From Eudorina sp. 2006-703-Eu-15 (Eukaryota; Chlorophyta; Chlorophyceae; Chlamydomonadales; Volvocaceae): DNA of 64,000 nucleotides. Location of the stretch: NCBI GenBank assembly GCA_003117195.1, contig BDSI01000081.1, positions 312,773 to 376,772 on the forward strand. Direction: 5' to 3'. A program made the translations under genes and the position numbers. Below are positions 10,722-30,165 of this stretch, piece by piece. Below the pieces are notes generated by a model, which saw nothing but the letters and a program-made list of their open reading frames with translations, made no database searches and was not told where the DNA came from. How positions within the stretch are numbered: the first letter of the stretch is position 1; the number at the start of each line of letters is the position of its first letter.

Positions 10722-13700
10722 ATGGGTTGTATATCCTCTAAGGAAGAGCCAGGGAGTGCAGGAGGGGTTCCGCGGTAAGCCTGATGCAGATTGATTCTGA
10801 GTAAACGCTTGTGAGCGAAGAGCGGTCCGTCACTGTTTTGCAGGGCCGAAGCCAACGGCAACGGCCACACTGTGTCTGCAAAAGCACCAGCAGTTCAAGA
10901 ACAAGAACAGCTGCAGCAGTTGAAGCAGGCGCAGGCGCCTGCACCATCCCCACCGGACGCATCTGCTCAAGTGCAGGCAGCTAGCCAACCGCAGCAGCCT
11001 GGCTCCAGTCCTTCCCAATCGCACCCAACGCCGCAGCCTTTGTACACGAGACCCGATGTGGCCGCGCCAACGTCACCAAACGGGCAAGGTGCGACTCGCC
11101 CGGCGTCTTGGGAGGCTATGGAGGCGTGACGATATTGCGTTTTTTATGCAGCGTCCACAAATACTCATGGGCCCCCACGGAGAGAACGGTCCGAAATCAG
11201 TAAGCGGCAAGGTGCTGACTATGAGCACGAAGAGGGCTCGGACTGGGACCAATGCTCAACCGCAAATTTCAATGTCGAAGAGGAAGCACAACAAAAAGGT
11301 TGGTATGAATGAGGTCATCTGGTGCATGGTGCCCTGAGCCTCCGTGACCTCGCAGTGCATTATTCCCTTACAGACTGCGAGGTCCCAGTGGTCGGTGCCA
11401 GCGTCATGGAGAAAGCGCTCCATAACTCACTATTTGCTCAGGAGAAACATGTGCCAGGCCCTGACAACGAATACAAGTGAGTCGTTGCAGTCGGGTTCGG
11501 GTTGGGGCACGGCCATACACGGTACACCACCCCGAGCACTCCCACGCAGGGAAACGACAACGTTGAGGATCGACAAAGTCAAGGGGAACATGTTCGTGAA
11601 CCAGTATTTAGTGGTCAAGTTCCTCGGCCGTGGCGCGTGCGGCAAAGTGTTCCTGTGCCTCAACACCTACGACCTTCGGCTGTACGCGATGAAGGTGCGG
11701 CGCTTGTATTCAGGAAAGGCTGAGCCGCGATGGTCTGGCGCTTTTATGCGTGCTATGTACATGCTTGTGGGTTATGACGTCTCGTGAGGCTGTGCACTCA
11801 TGTAAGCAGTGTACACGGCTCGTAATTACCCCCACAGACGCTCGCCAACATCTGGTAGCAGCGGATTTGCAAGCCCGCAGCAGTGACGTGTATTATTTAA
11901 CACCACCCGGCGCTGTGCCTGTGCCGTAGCCACGACGTCATGCCTGAGCCGTAGGCACGGCGTTATGCCTGCGCCGTATCCATGGCATCGCGTGTTTAAA
12001 AGCACGTGCCAGGAGCGCCCGTGGGGGGAACGATTAACCCAGCACGGACATCCACGTCCCTCGGGATGCCAATGCGCACAATGAGGACTGCGGTAACGAA
12101 ACCGCGGACGAACAAGGCGTGGCCGGGTCGGAATGCGGCCACATTGACGCATCTGGAAGGCGTCTGAACAGCCTAATGATGCCTGGTGTCCCCCACAGGC
12201 TGTACGGAAGGTTGACCTTGAGAGCTCTCAGCCGCAGCAGCAGGGTGCCAAAAAGCGAAACCCCATGGAGGATCTGAAGCGCGAGATTATGATTATGAAA
12301 AAGATGAAGCATAACAACATTGTGACGCTCAGCGAGGTCATCGACGACCCGGCCGGGTCGAAGCTGCTGCTGGTCATGGAGTTCATGGAGGGCGGGCCGG
12401 TGCTCACCAGAGAGGCGCTAGAGAAGCGCGAGCGGTTGCCGGAGAGCTTGGCGCTGCAGTACTTTCGGGACATGATTAAGGTAGGGTTGGGGCGCTTGGG
12501 TGCGGGGTGCTGCGTGAAAGGGTGTGGTGTGGAGCGCGGCGCTGGGCCGTTGCGGGAACAAACGGGGTGGCGGTGCCGCCGTAGCAGGGACAGGTTATCA
12601 TGCTGGGTCACAGTCCAAACATGGGCTCATACAGGGGCCACGGGTCTCGTGGAGGGTTTGCTGCGGCGGACGAGGGGAAGACCGAGCGCAAGGGGATAGG
12701 GTCCCGGTGGGCAACGCGAAATCTGTATCGGCGATTGCAGGCCTGGGACACGTCGGGTACGATATGAAACTTTCGCCGCAGCCTTTCAAAGAGGTGGACG
12801 CGAGAAACGCCGAAAGGACGCCGTGTGGGGACACAGCTATCAGAGGGGGTGGTTGCAGCGGGTCTTCAGCGGACAGAGGAGCCCCAAGCAAACAACTTGA
12901 TTTCGCGCCAACCTGCGGCGGTGTGGGGGAGTGTGGAGTGTGCATCCGTGTGTGGTCCTGGGGCGCGACGCGCTGCGTCAGTTCGGACGGACAAGACAGT
13001 CACCGCGCGGCTGGGATGTTGAGCGGCATCCTGCGATCCGGTCGATCGTAGCCAGGACGGCTGCAGGACACCTTGCGGGACGCCTATGCGGCGGAATGCT
13101 CAGTGCAGAGCGGTTGGTGTGACTGCCGTGTGCCAGTTGCGCTGTTCCGCCTGGCATGGCCTGATGTTGACTTACGCCCGCGCATGGGGTCCATATCCAG
13201 GCGCTCGACTACCTGCATGGCAACAAGGTGGTGCACGGTGACCTGAAGCCGGAGAACGTGTTGATGGCGGCCAGTGGCGAGGTGAAGCTGTCGGACTTCG
13301 GGTGCTCCAAGGTGTTTGCGACCGGGAACGAGTACCTGGAGCGATGCAACGGTACCCCGGCCTTCCTGGCGCCGGAGATGATGAAGCCCAACACGCGCTA
13401 CCGGTAGGTTAGGTGGGGGCGCTGTTGAGGAGGAGGTGTCATGGCAAGCGGGTCGGGGGAGGGTGTATGAGCGGTATGTGTGTATGGATGATCTCAGTGC
13501 GGTATGTGAGTCGGGGGCTCGAAGGAGGAAGGTGATCAGCGACTGGCCTCGATGAACGATTTCGGCGCCGGCAGGTACCCTGGCTGGTTGCCGACAAGGC
13601 TATACATTCACCTGATCGACTCGGATGCGCATGGCTAGCTTTGCGCCCAGTGCACTTGCACGACTACTGCCGCTACATTCGCGATCAACGAGAAGAGTAA

Positions 13701-15976
13701 CACCCAGTAAACTTGCGCTGTACGTATGTCCTCGTCTGTCGCACTGCAGCGGCCGGCCAACGGACGTGTACGCCCTGGGCGCCTGTCTCTACACGCTGCT
13801 GTTCGGGCGCATCCCCTTCTCGGCGCCCAACCTGTACAAGCTGTTCCAGGTTGTCCAGAACGAGCCTGTCAAGTACCCCCCGGATGTGCCCATCTCGGAG
13901 GAGCTCAAAGACCTGCTCAAGGGCATGCTCACCAAGGTGCGGACTGAGGGCGCGGACTGCGAGCCAGTGCGCATGGAGGTGGTTCCCTACCACAGCAGCC
14001 GAGCTGCGAACCCAAATCGCCTTATCGAACTGCGTCAGTTCTGCGCAAGACTATGTGGGGCAACCTTACCCGTCACGTCACCCCACATATATCCGGCGCT
14101 TCTCGATTCTCCGAGTAATACTGCGGCACCTGCTCTGTATGCAGCATGCTCGACTCCCGGGTGGGCACGTACTTCCGCGTGTTCCGCGGCTTCAATGGAA
14201 CACTGGAACTGTCGCTGTGGGTATGATGGCGTGCAGAACCCCCGCGAGCGCATCACGCTGTCGGAGCTGATGAGGCACGACTGGGTCACCATGAACAAGA
14301 AGTTCCCGCTCAAACCCTATCGGGAGCTGCGCGAGGGCGAGTCGCAGGAGATGCACAACGGCGTGACGTGCGGCATGTCGTTCGCAGAGGCCAACCCGAA
14401 GCCGGACTTCCTGATGGGCCTGGCCAACGTCAGCCGACACGAGCGCGTGTACCAAGAGGGCGACATCATCATGCGGCAGGGGGAGACGGGTGAGTTTTGA
14501 GGGGAGGGGGGACGAGGATGAAGCGCACAGCATCGGGCGGGGGAAAGACCGGTGCTGGCGCGCGGGGTCCTGGGATTGGGGGTTCGACGGATGACCACGT
14601 GCATCCCACGTCCGCCGGCAGACTTCCCGCGCCAGTGCCCTGCACACACCGGGTGCGAAGCTGTAATCAGATGTGTGCTAGCGTATGTGTCGGCTCTTAG
14701 GTACACTTTGATATGGTTGGCTGCTGCTTAGGTGCCACGGCTGCTGGGGTGGTGTTCTTATGGGCGCACCCGGTGGTAGGCGGTCGCTGTTCCCTGCTCT
14801 TGTACACATGCGCTCGCTGCGGTCTTGTGGTGACCAGGCGCGTACCTGCTCTACATCGTCAGCGGCACGGTGGACATCCTGGTCAAGTGGGCCACGCTGC
14901 CGCGGCGCGCCAACAACGGCCAGGTCGCGGGGCAGGGCGCTCCCCAGGCGCCTGGCGGCGCGGGGGCGCGGCAGGGCGGTGCGCGGCAGGGCGCCCACGT
15001 GGACGAGATGATGGACGACAGCGACACCATGTCACCCATCGTGGACGAGGAGAGCCGCCAGCACCGGGTCAATTTGCTGCGAGCCAGCGAGAAGGCGGGC
15101 GCGTTCGTGCGGTCGCTGCAGGCGAATGCGGGTACGGCGGTCGCCGACGGAGTAGGGTTGTGGTCGTGGTTGAGGAAAGGTGTTGACGTGGCAAGCCGTG
15201 CCTAGATGCCGCGGTACGGCTGCTGGTACGCCGGTCGGCAGGTTACACAGGGGTCTCAGCGAGAACCTGAGCAACAACACGGACCTCCCCTCTAGCGTCG
15301 ATTCAGAGTGCACGTTTTGGCACGTTGCCATATTTTCAAAACCGAGTTGATGCCCTCAAAACCAGTCGTGACCGGCATGCCCTTTCGACCGGTGCAGGCA
15401 CGTCGCGCGACTTGCTGATCGCGCAGCGCGGCCCAGGGGAGCTGGTCGGTGAGATGGCACTGTTCAGCAAGAGCCTTCTCCGCACCGCCTCCGTGCGCTG
15501 CGCGACCAAGGTCCATGCCCGGCTGATCACGCACGAGCAACTGGTAAGGCTCCGACGCCGTACCCCATGCACGCCGCCATCCGGGCTCGCTGCACCGTCG
15601 AACTGCGCTCCAGGCCGTCCTGATATTAATAACGTCTTTCTCGTGCGAACTGACACCACACCCCCTGCAGTTGCTGCATCTGCTGGGTCAATTGCCGCAA
15701 TAGTTTGGTGCGAGTGGGGCTTGCACTGTTGTGCAATTACATGTACCTTTGACTCATTGCCACCCGCTCGCATTTTTCTCGTTGCCACGCGCTCGCGGCT
15801 GCCCCCCTAATATGGCGCAGGTGGAGTACCTGATCACGAACCCGCTGGCCAAGCACCAGGTCCGTGAGATCATCTGGAAGAAGGAGAGCGAGATTACCAC
15901 GGTGGAGGCGCTCGTCAAGTTGACGAACGTGCAGGACGTCATCGCCGCCTCCCTCTCGCAGGCACCGCAGTATTAG
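10722..15976 (+). CDS. Ser/Thr kinase of CaMKK/SnAK type fused to a cyclic-nucleotide-binding domain
   Basis: Twelve exons: 10722-10774, 10844-11088, 11152-11298, 11374-11476, 11550-11694, 12199-12480, 13201-13403, 13750-13936, 14237-14489, 14838-15131, 15398-15543, 15821-15976; they join in phase to 737 residues. The start MGCISS is a strong N-myristoylation/palmitoylation motif. A Gln/Pro-rich stretch follows. The kinase shows the Gly loop GRGACGKVF, AMK lysine, HGDLKPEN, DFG, GTPAFLAPEM and a C-lobe (VYALGACLYTLLFGRIPF) like kinases that activate SnRK1/AMPK. The catalytic loop is HGD, not HRD. From about residue 530 comes a cNMP domain: VYQEGDIIMRQGETG, then a phosphate-binding cassette GELVGEMALFSKSLLRTA keeping the key Glu and Arg. 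An insert of about 75 Gly/Ala/Gln-rich and acidic residues splits this domain. Membrane anchoring and regulation by cAMP or cGMP are inferred. Confidence 0.88.
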
Positions 15977-18648
15977 AGCGCATTCACGCGGCCACGGCGC
16001 AGTGTTCGTGGACTGCGCAGGGCCCAAATGGCTCCGTGTGTTATCTGGCACCCCGTCATCGTGTCCGTTTCGTCTGTTTGACGTGTTCCACCAGTGCTTG
16101 GTGCACACGCAGGTTGGACCACCCTGCCTGCCCTGTTATGGTTTGTTATGGCAGCAACGAATGTGTAAGCGTGTGCGCGTGCCTCAAAAGCGCCAGGCGA
16201 GGGCGGCGCCGTTGGCTCTACCTATCGCCCGCCTTGACCCCGACACCGCCATGGAATTACTGTCCGTCTGTATTAGGAGACCTGCGCTCAGCACTGCGGC
16301 GGGACGTCTTAGGATGGATGATACGGCTTCGAGGGAGAGGTTGGGGTCAGATCGGTGGAACAACGAGCGAAGGATATAAGAAGCTGCTACTTGTTTTGCC
16401 GGTGCCATGGCGGGTTGGCAGGTGGGTTGGTGGAAGAACGGGCTTGGCAGCTGCACGCCGAAGCCCGCGGATGCCGCGGGCGCGACGGCGGACGAGCAGG
16501 CAGTGCGTTGTCGGAGGAGCTGATGGTGCCGCGTTTTGCACGCACGTGAGGCAACGGTGGCTGGCGCCCGGGATTGGGCTTAGGAAGGTCCATGGACGTT
16601 GAGGGCCACGAGGGCGGCCTTCTGACGGAAGCGTCCGAGGATCAGTCGGTCAAACATTGATGCGCGCGATTGGCCCTGCGACGATGCTGCTCAGAGATCA
16701 ATGCGGGGCTAAGAAAAAGTGGCGAAGGAGGCTGATAGCCGATTGCTGCGTTGCGGGGCATCCATTTGCCTCAGGTTCGCCTCTCGTTGTGTCTGTCTGG
16801 GTCGGGTGAGTAGTGGCGGCGGCACTGGTCATGTACGCCGCTCCTCGGCGCGGACCGTGCCCATGCCGAACCTAATCGGCGGGGAGGCCGCGTACGTGGC
16901 CACCTGTCGCACCCATTGCACCGCGGCCCGAGATGCTGCGCGATGCTAGTCACACGCCGTCGTGAACACAGGATCATCTAAATAATGCTGACCAACTTTA
17001 CGGGCCGTCCGCGCCCCCGTTTGGACTTGCGACCCTCACGTTGCACTCGCCTGCTACGGCTCGCAGTGTCCAGGTCCCACCCGTTCGAGCTTGAGGGCGC
17101 CTGCGCTCTGCAGCCTGCGCGCGGGCTTTGCCCTGGTGTGTGCGGAAGCGGCGTCACCAGCGGCACGCGGTTGCTGGTGCTCCCGAGGTTGAGGCAGGGA
17201 GCGGTGGGGAAGCGCGCACGTCGCCGCAAGGCGCCAGGCTGACCCTTTGGTCGTGACCAGCCTTCCGACCGGGTGTGTCCTTTCGCACTCGTGTGCACGC
17301 ATGGCCGGGCCGCTCCCCTCCCCAGGCTCCTTATTTCGGTCTGTGTGGATGTGCGTGCACGGCATCCTGTGCCCCACTGCGTGCGCCACGGCGAGTGGGC
17401 GTAGTGCTTGGGGAGATGTCAAGTGGGGGAGATGTCAAAATTCAGGGAGATGTCAACATTGGGGCCCGGCATGGCCGCTGTACCGCCATGGCGCGGAATG
17501 AGGGTCGCCGGTGGTGTGGGGAACGTGCCGGGGTTTAGAGCGCGGTTGCTTGTTGGCGGTGTGTGTATGTATGACGTCGAAAGGTATGCGTCAACGCTGC
17601 AGCACCGCCGGGACTGGGACCGGGACCTTCGGCTTCAAATTCGCAGATGGGCTTCGCTTTTCATTGGCCCTGCCCATTATGAACTTAATCGTTTGACTGA
17701 CCTCTGCACGTCTGCCCTTTCCAGCCATCGCATTTCACTACATCACTGCATCGTACGGAGGGAGGGCGGCGCGCATGCAGGTCCCCCTTTTGTGAGTTGT
17801 ATTCATGTCGATTGCTCTCCTGCTGCTTCGCGGTGTTTGAACCTATCCGGATGCGCTTCGGTGCGGACATGCGCCGCTGAGGTCGCCGTGACCTGCCGTA
17901 ATACCTACCGTTAATCTGGTTGTGACGTGCGTCTGCACTTGTTTGGGTGTGGTAGCGTTGCGGGTCCGCAGCCCCCTGCCTGGTGCGTCCCTGCGCGTGG
18001 CAACACCTCGTGCATTGCCAAAGGTGCCTTGGAACTGTCGGATACAAATTTTGCCCACGTGGATACGGCCAACCAACCCTTCCCGTGTTGTGTGCCGGTT
18101 ACGGGGGGCCACCTGGCCCCAGCTGTTGGCGCCGTGCAGGCAGTGATGAAAAGCCTCCTCAGCCTAGGGTGAACTGTAAAGAGAACGGCTGGGGGCCCCG
18201 AATGGAGGCGGACGGATGTCGTGCAGTCGGAATGCAAACGTGATAACGCAAACGGGAAATTTGTGTCAAGCTCCATCTGTGTTCTACCCACATCCTTCTG
18301 GCCACTTCCATTTGAAGTCGCACAGCTGCCGCTACGGTCCGTCGGTCGGTCGGGTCCATCCGGATCGAGCGGGAGGGTCTACTTGCCCAACATACGTTAG
18401 TTACAGGGTGCCTCCACGGGTGCCTTCCGATCCGCTGTAAGCATAAGCTGGAGGCCACGCCGGGATCAAAAACCCCTGTTATCTGTTCCCACTTCGACCG
18501 AAAAAGTGACGGGTTTTCGGAGCGTTTCCTAACAAGCACATGCGGCATGTGGATCTCTGCCTTGTCTTTCCACCCATGGCATCCATCCATCCATCCGCCG
18601 CCCTCCGTCCACCCAGTCGCCCACCCGCCAGCCCCGTGGGGAGGGCGC
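15977..18648. other. Convergent intergenic region, kinase / F-box
   Basis: 2.7 kb between two converging genes. Open frames here are short, lack family motifs and have no sensible splice partners. I see no tRNA or transposon ends. A direct repeat of GGGAGATGTCAA occurs three times at 17411-17457 and (CCAT)n at about 18579-18594. Probably 3' UTRs plus spacer. Confidence 0.55.
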
Positions 18649-22931
<4,283 letters not shown>

Positions 22932-23052
22932 GTTGTGCTTCTAACTTAAAATGCTTGTGACTCTAACGTCTGATATGGAGGTAGAGCACGAAACACGAAG
23001 CACGAAACAGCTCCATGCAAACCAGCTTACTTTTGTGTAACGAATCATTACA

Positions 23053-23886
23053 TACCGTATTGCTACTTTGTTTCCGCGATTGAAAAGTTCGTGATGGCAG
23101 GAAAAGTGGCTTTGAAATTTTTACGTGATTTGAGATATTCGCGACGGACTCGGCAATAATTTGCAGATATTGAACATTAATTCGGGACAGGCCACGAACT
23201 CGAAGATACGGCACGCGAGATAGCACGACTGGCTGTGCCAATGCCATGGCCGTAATAAGACAGGACCAATAGCGGCTTTGGCAACGGGAAATCCTTGCTG
23301 GAAACAGAGGGGCAAGTCTGTCGGGGGCCCCCGCTCGCCCTCGCTCTCGCCCTCGCTCAACACCTTTCGGTGGGCCCGCAGCATTCGGTGACATGCACGA
23401 TGGTTGGCACGAATAATCGCAGCAGAAAACCCTTAAAGGATTTTTTTGCGGGGGGCTGCGCCCCCCGAACCCCCCCCTCTATTTGCATACAATACTCAAA
23501 ACTCTCTCTCCCCTTTCCTTTTCCCTTCCCCCTACCCCTTTTCCCTTTCCCTACCCCTTTCCCTACCCCTTTCCCAGTAAAAAAAGGTCGTTCTTCGAGA
23601 ATTGAGCCCGGAGGCAGTTTGCAAAGACCAAACTCATCAAAAAGGTTGCCCTGCCGACGTTTCGCTTACGGCGGATCCATCTTCTTGCTTCATTGTAATA
23701 TTAAGTAACATAATTAACAGGCCAAACAACGAAAAAGCTCCAGAATGTGAATTTTGCGGACATGGTTCCGGAGCTAAAAATTTTCGTGACACCCGCGCCC
23801 TCTGGCGACGCTGGAAATATTACGTGATACAATTCGTGACGGCCCTACGAATATTTGTATCGCGGAAACAAAGTAGCAATACGGTA
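23053..23886. mobile_element. Non-autonomous DNA transposon (MITE-like) with 28-bp terminal inverted repeats
   Basis: A perfect 28-base inverted repeat, beginning TACCGTATTGCTACT, bounds the element at 23053-23080 and 23859-23886. If the outer TA is the target duplication, the element is 23055-23884 with TIRs starting CCGTATTGC, as for Tc1/mariner-type insertions. The inside is A+T-rich compared with its surroundings and has no transposase-like ORF, so it would need a transposase supplied elsewhere. It also contains a strong GC hairpin. Another possibility is a foldback element of a different superfamily. Confidence 0.75.
23449..23467. other. GC-rich hairpin inside the MITE-like element
   Basis: An 8-base-pair stem of CGGGGGGC with a three-base TGC loop, preceded by a run of seven T. 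Followed by C- and T-rich tracts with repeated CCCTACCCCTTT-type units up to about 23576. It resembles a terminator in shape but is not next to a gene end. Confidence 0.7.
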
Positions 23887-24202
23887 CATTATAGTTGAGT
23901 CATGCTTGACTGTTGCGGGTTGAGCAGCAAGCAAGCAATGACACAACCGAATGGATAACGGTCGCAACTTCCGGTGCGCTCGATTAAAAGAACCCAGGGA
24001 AGGGACAATCGCGTGTGGCCTTGGGAAGCAGGGAAATTCTGCAAAGTAACATGATTATCGTCTTGCCTCTGCTGATCAACTACCCTTCGATTTTGAGGGA
24101 AGACTGACATTGAGCCTTACAGAGTCACAGTTGGGCGGTGAAATCATGCTCGCAACCTATGCTGATCAATAAAACCCCTGATCCTTTTGGTGTTGGCCAA
24201 AA

Positions 24203-28143
<3,941 letters not shown>

Positions 28144-30165
28144 GCTGAGGGCACCGCCGCGGGCGCGGCCCATGGGACACCGGGGAGGGGGTCCCTGGAG
28201 CGGCGCGGCGCGGGGTGCAGTTGCGGGTCGGGGCAGGAGGCGAGGGGCTGAGCGTTGAGCCGGCCTGGGGAGAGGGAGAGGTGGATGGGGAAGAAAGGGG
28301 AAGAGTTGGAAATGCTGGTCAGGACATGTCGGGTGCGTTTCCCGGCGCTGTATGTGGTGGTGTGGGGACCCTGCTGCCCCCGGTCGGGGACGTATGGGAC
28401 CCTAGGTCGGGGCGCGTACCGAGGTGCACCCCCGCGTCGCACCGCACTGACATTGCCCCCTTCAGAGGTACGGTATGCCTGCAGAGATGACTGCAACTGG
28501 GTTTGCTGCACCGCTGGAGGCCCGCCTGTCCGTGGGCAGGGTCGGTGCTGTGGGCAAGGCGATGCGCGGAGCGGAGCGGAGGGACCCGCCCGGATGGGGG
28601 GGGCTGTCTGTTTGCGGTTTCGCTGTCTTTAATGATAACAGGGGGCGGGGCTGGACCCGGCTGCACGCGCACCGAACAAAAGCCATCAAACCCATCAACC
28701 AAGCCACGTACAGGCCGGCCGCGCGCGTGCAGCCCTCTCCACCGCCGCAGCCGGGCGCACCCCACCACCACATGACACCCTCCACCCCCTCCACCTCCTC
28801 CCGATCACATACCGCCCCTCCACCCCCTGATCACGAACCCACCGCCACGAGGCCACTCCAGCCGACCACCCGCCATTTGGGATCACCGACATGGATGGGG
28901 GCGCAACGCCGCGCAGCCCAGCCCAGAGACCCCCCCCCGTCGCTCGTCCACCACTCCGAGGCCGCCACGTGGCCTGACGTGGTTGTACGATGCCGTACCG
29001 GCCGGGTCCATACCGTCACGCGTCACAGCAACGTCCAGTACTTGACAAGGACAGAGTTCCCGCCCGCGAAGCCATGGAGAGTGGGGTGTGTGTGAACAGA
29101 TTCCTCTGAAGATTCTAAAACGCGGGCGCGACGCCACCACAGTTGAGGGCGTTCCCAGGCGCCACGGCATGGCTGCGCCTTCCCGCGGCTCTGCAGGTCT
29201 TGCCCCAGCAGCCCCTTAAGGCCCCGTAAGGCCCACACAGCTGGTGAGGGTTCACGGCTCGGGCCCCTCCGCGCGGCCTGGGTGCGGTGCGGTGCGGTCC
29301 GGTGGCGTCGGCGACGCCTTGAGATCCCACCCACTGGGCCCCATCGCGGCCAACAGACGCGCGCACGACCCCACGCGGGGGCGCCAGCAGCGGCTGCGAG
29401 AATCACAGGGCTCTACTACCTGGTCGCTGCCCCATCCCCGCAACGAATTTTAGAGAATGATTGTAGAGAGGAACATGTGGACGGACGGACGGACGGACGG
29501 AGGGGGTGCGCACGTGATCCCCGCCGGTACCCGTCACCGGCAGAGACACACGTGCGCCACCTCGAGCGCTCGGTGGCCAGGGATACCGTATCAGGCATAC
29601 GGAAGTACGGCTCACCAAAGCAATGGTGCCGTACAAGCGTGTCAGACTCGATACCCCAACCCTGGTCGCCGTTCGTTCCTTCGCTCCCCCTCAACCCCGG
29701 GGAGGGGGGGCCGGGGGGAAACACGCGCACGCAAACGTCCCGCCTCCCCCGCGATCCACCCGGCTGACGGGACGGGTCAGGCCGCCGCCCTGCTCCTCCC
29801 CTGCATATGCGCTCTTCGGCGCCCTTCGCCGTGTTCCCCCTCTTGAGCAACACCTGCGCGCCCTGCGTCGTCCCCTTACACCCGACCCCACATCCCACCG
29901 CGTGCCACAGGGACGTACCCCAGCGCGAATCACAGCACGGATCACAGCACGTACCACAGCACGCCCACACGTGGCCGCCCCGCCAGGCCAGGCATCACCA
30001 CTCCTGCCACAACCACCCCCGACCCCCAAAACCCCCCAACCCCACAGCCCGGCATCGGGGTTGCGCCCTTGGCCCCATCCCTCCCTCCCCAGCAGAGCAG
30101 CTACTCGATGCGCGCAGTGGCCCTCTCGCCCCCTGGGCGGCCCCTCTCGCTCCCGCAGAGTCGCT
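28144..30165. other. Convergent intergenic region HPPK-DHPS / prolyl 4-hydroxylase
   Basis: Two kilobases between converging stop codons. Open frames are Pro-, Arg- and Ala-rich with no family motif. A copy of the GATTTCGCTGTCTTTAATG-type dispersed motif lies at 28616-28636 and several GTACGG-type words occur. No RNA gene seen. Confidence 0.5.

Larger units (their letters stand above)
22932..24202. promoter_or_regulatory. Divergent region F-box / HPPK-DHPS, A+T-rich, holding a MITE-like element
   Basis: 1.27 kb between divergent start codons. Two thirds is taken by an inverted-repeat-bounded element (23053-23886). The remaining edges, about 120 bases beside the F-box gene and 316 bases beside HPPK-DHPS, are the likely core promoters. 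No TATA box could be assigned. Confidence 0.5.

Noticed and set aside
11200..11220. Possible intron with donor at 11200 in the kinase
   Set aside because: Reading straight through 11152-11298 keeps one frame and joins the next exon in phase, so no intron is needed.
23449..23467. Hairpin after a T run as a bacterial-style terminator
   Set aside because: The T run precedes rather than follows the stem on the plus strand, and no gene ends there; it is treated as part of the MITE-like element.
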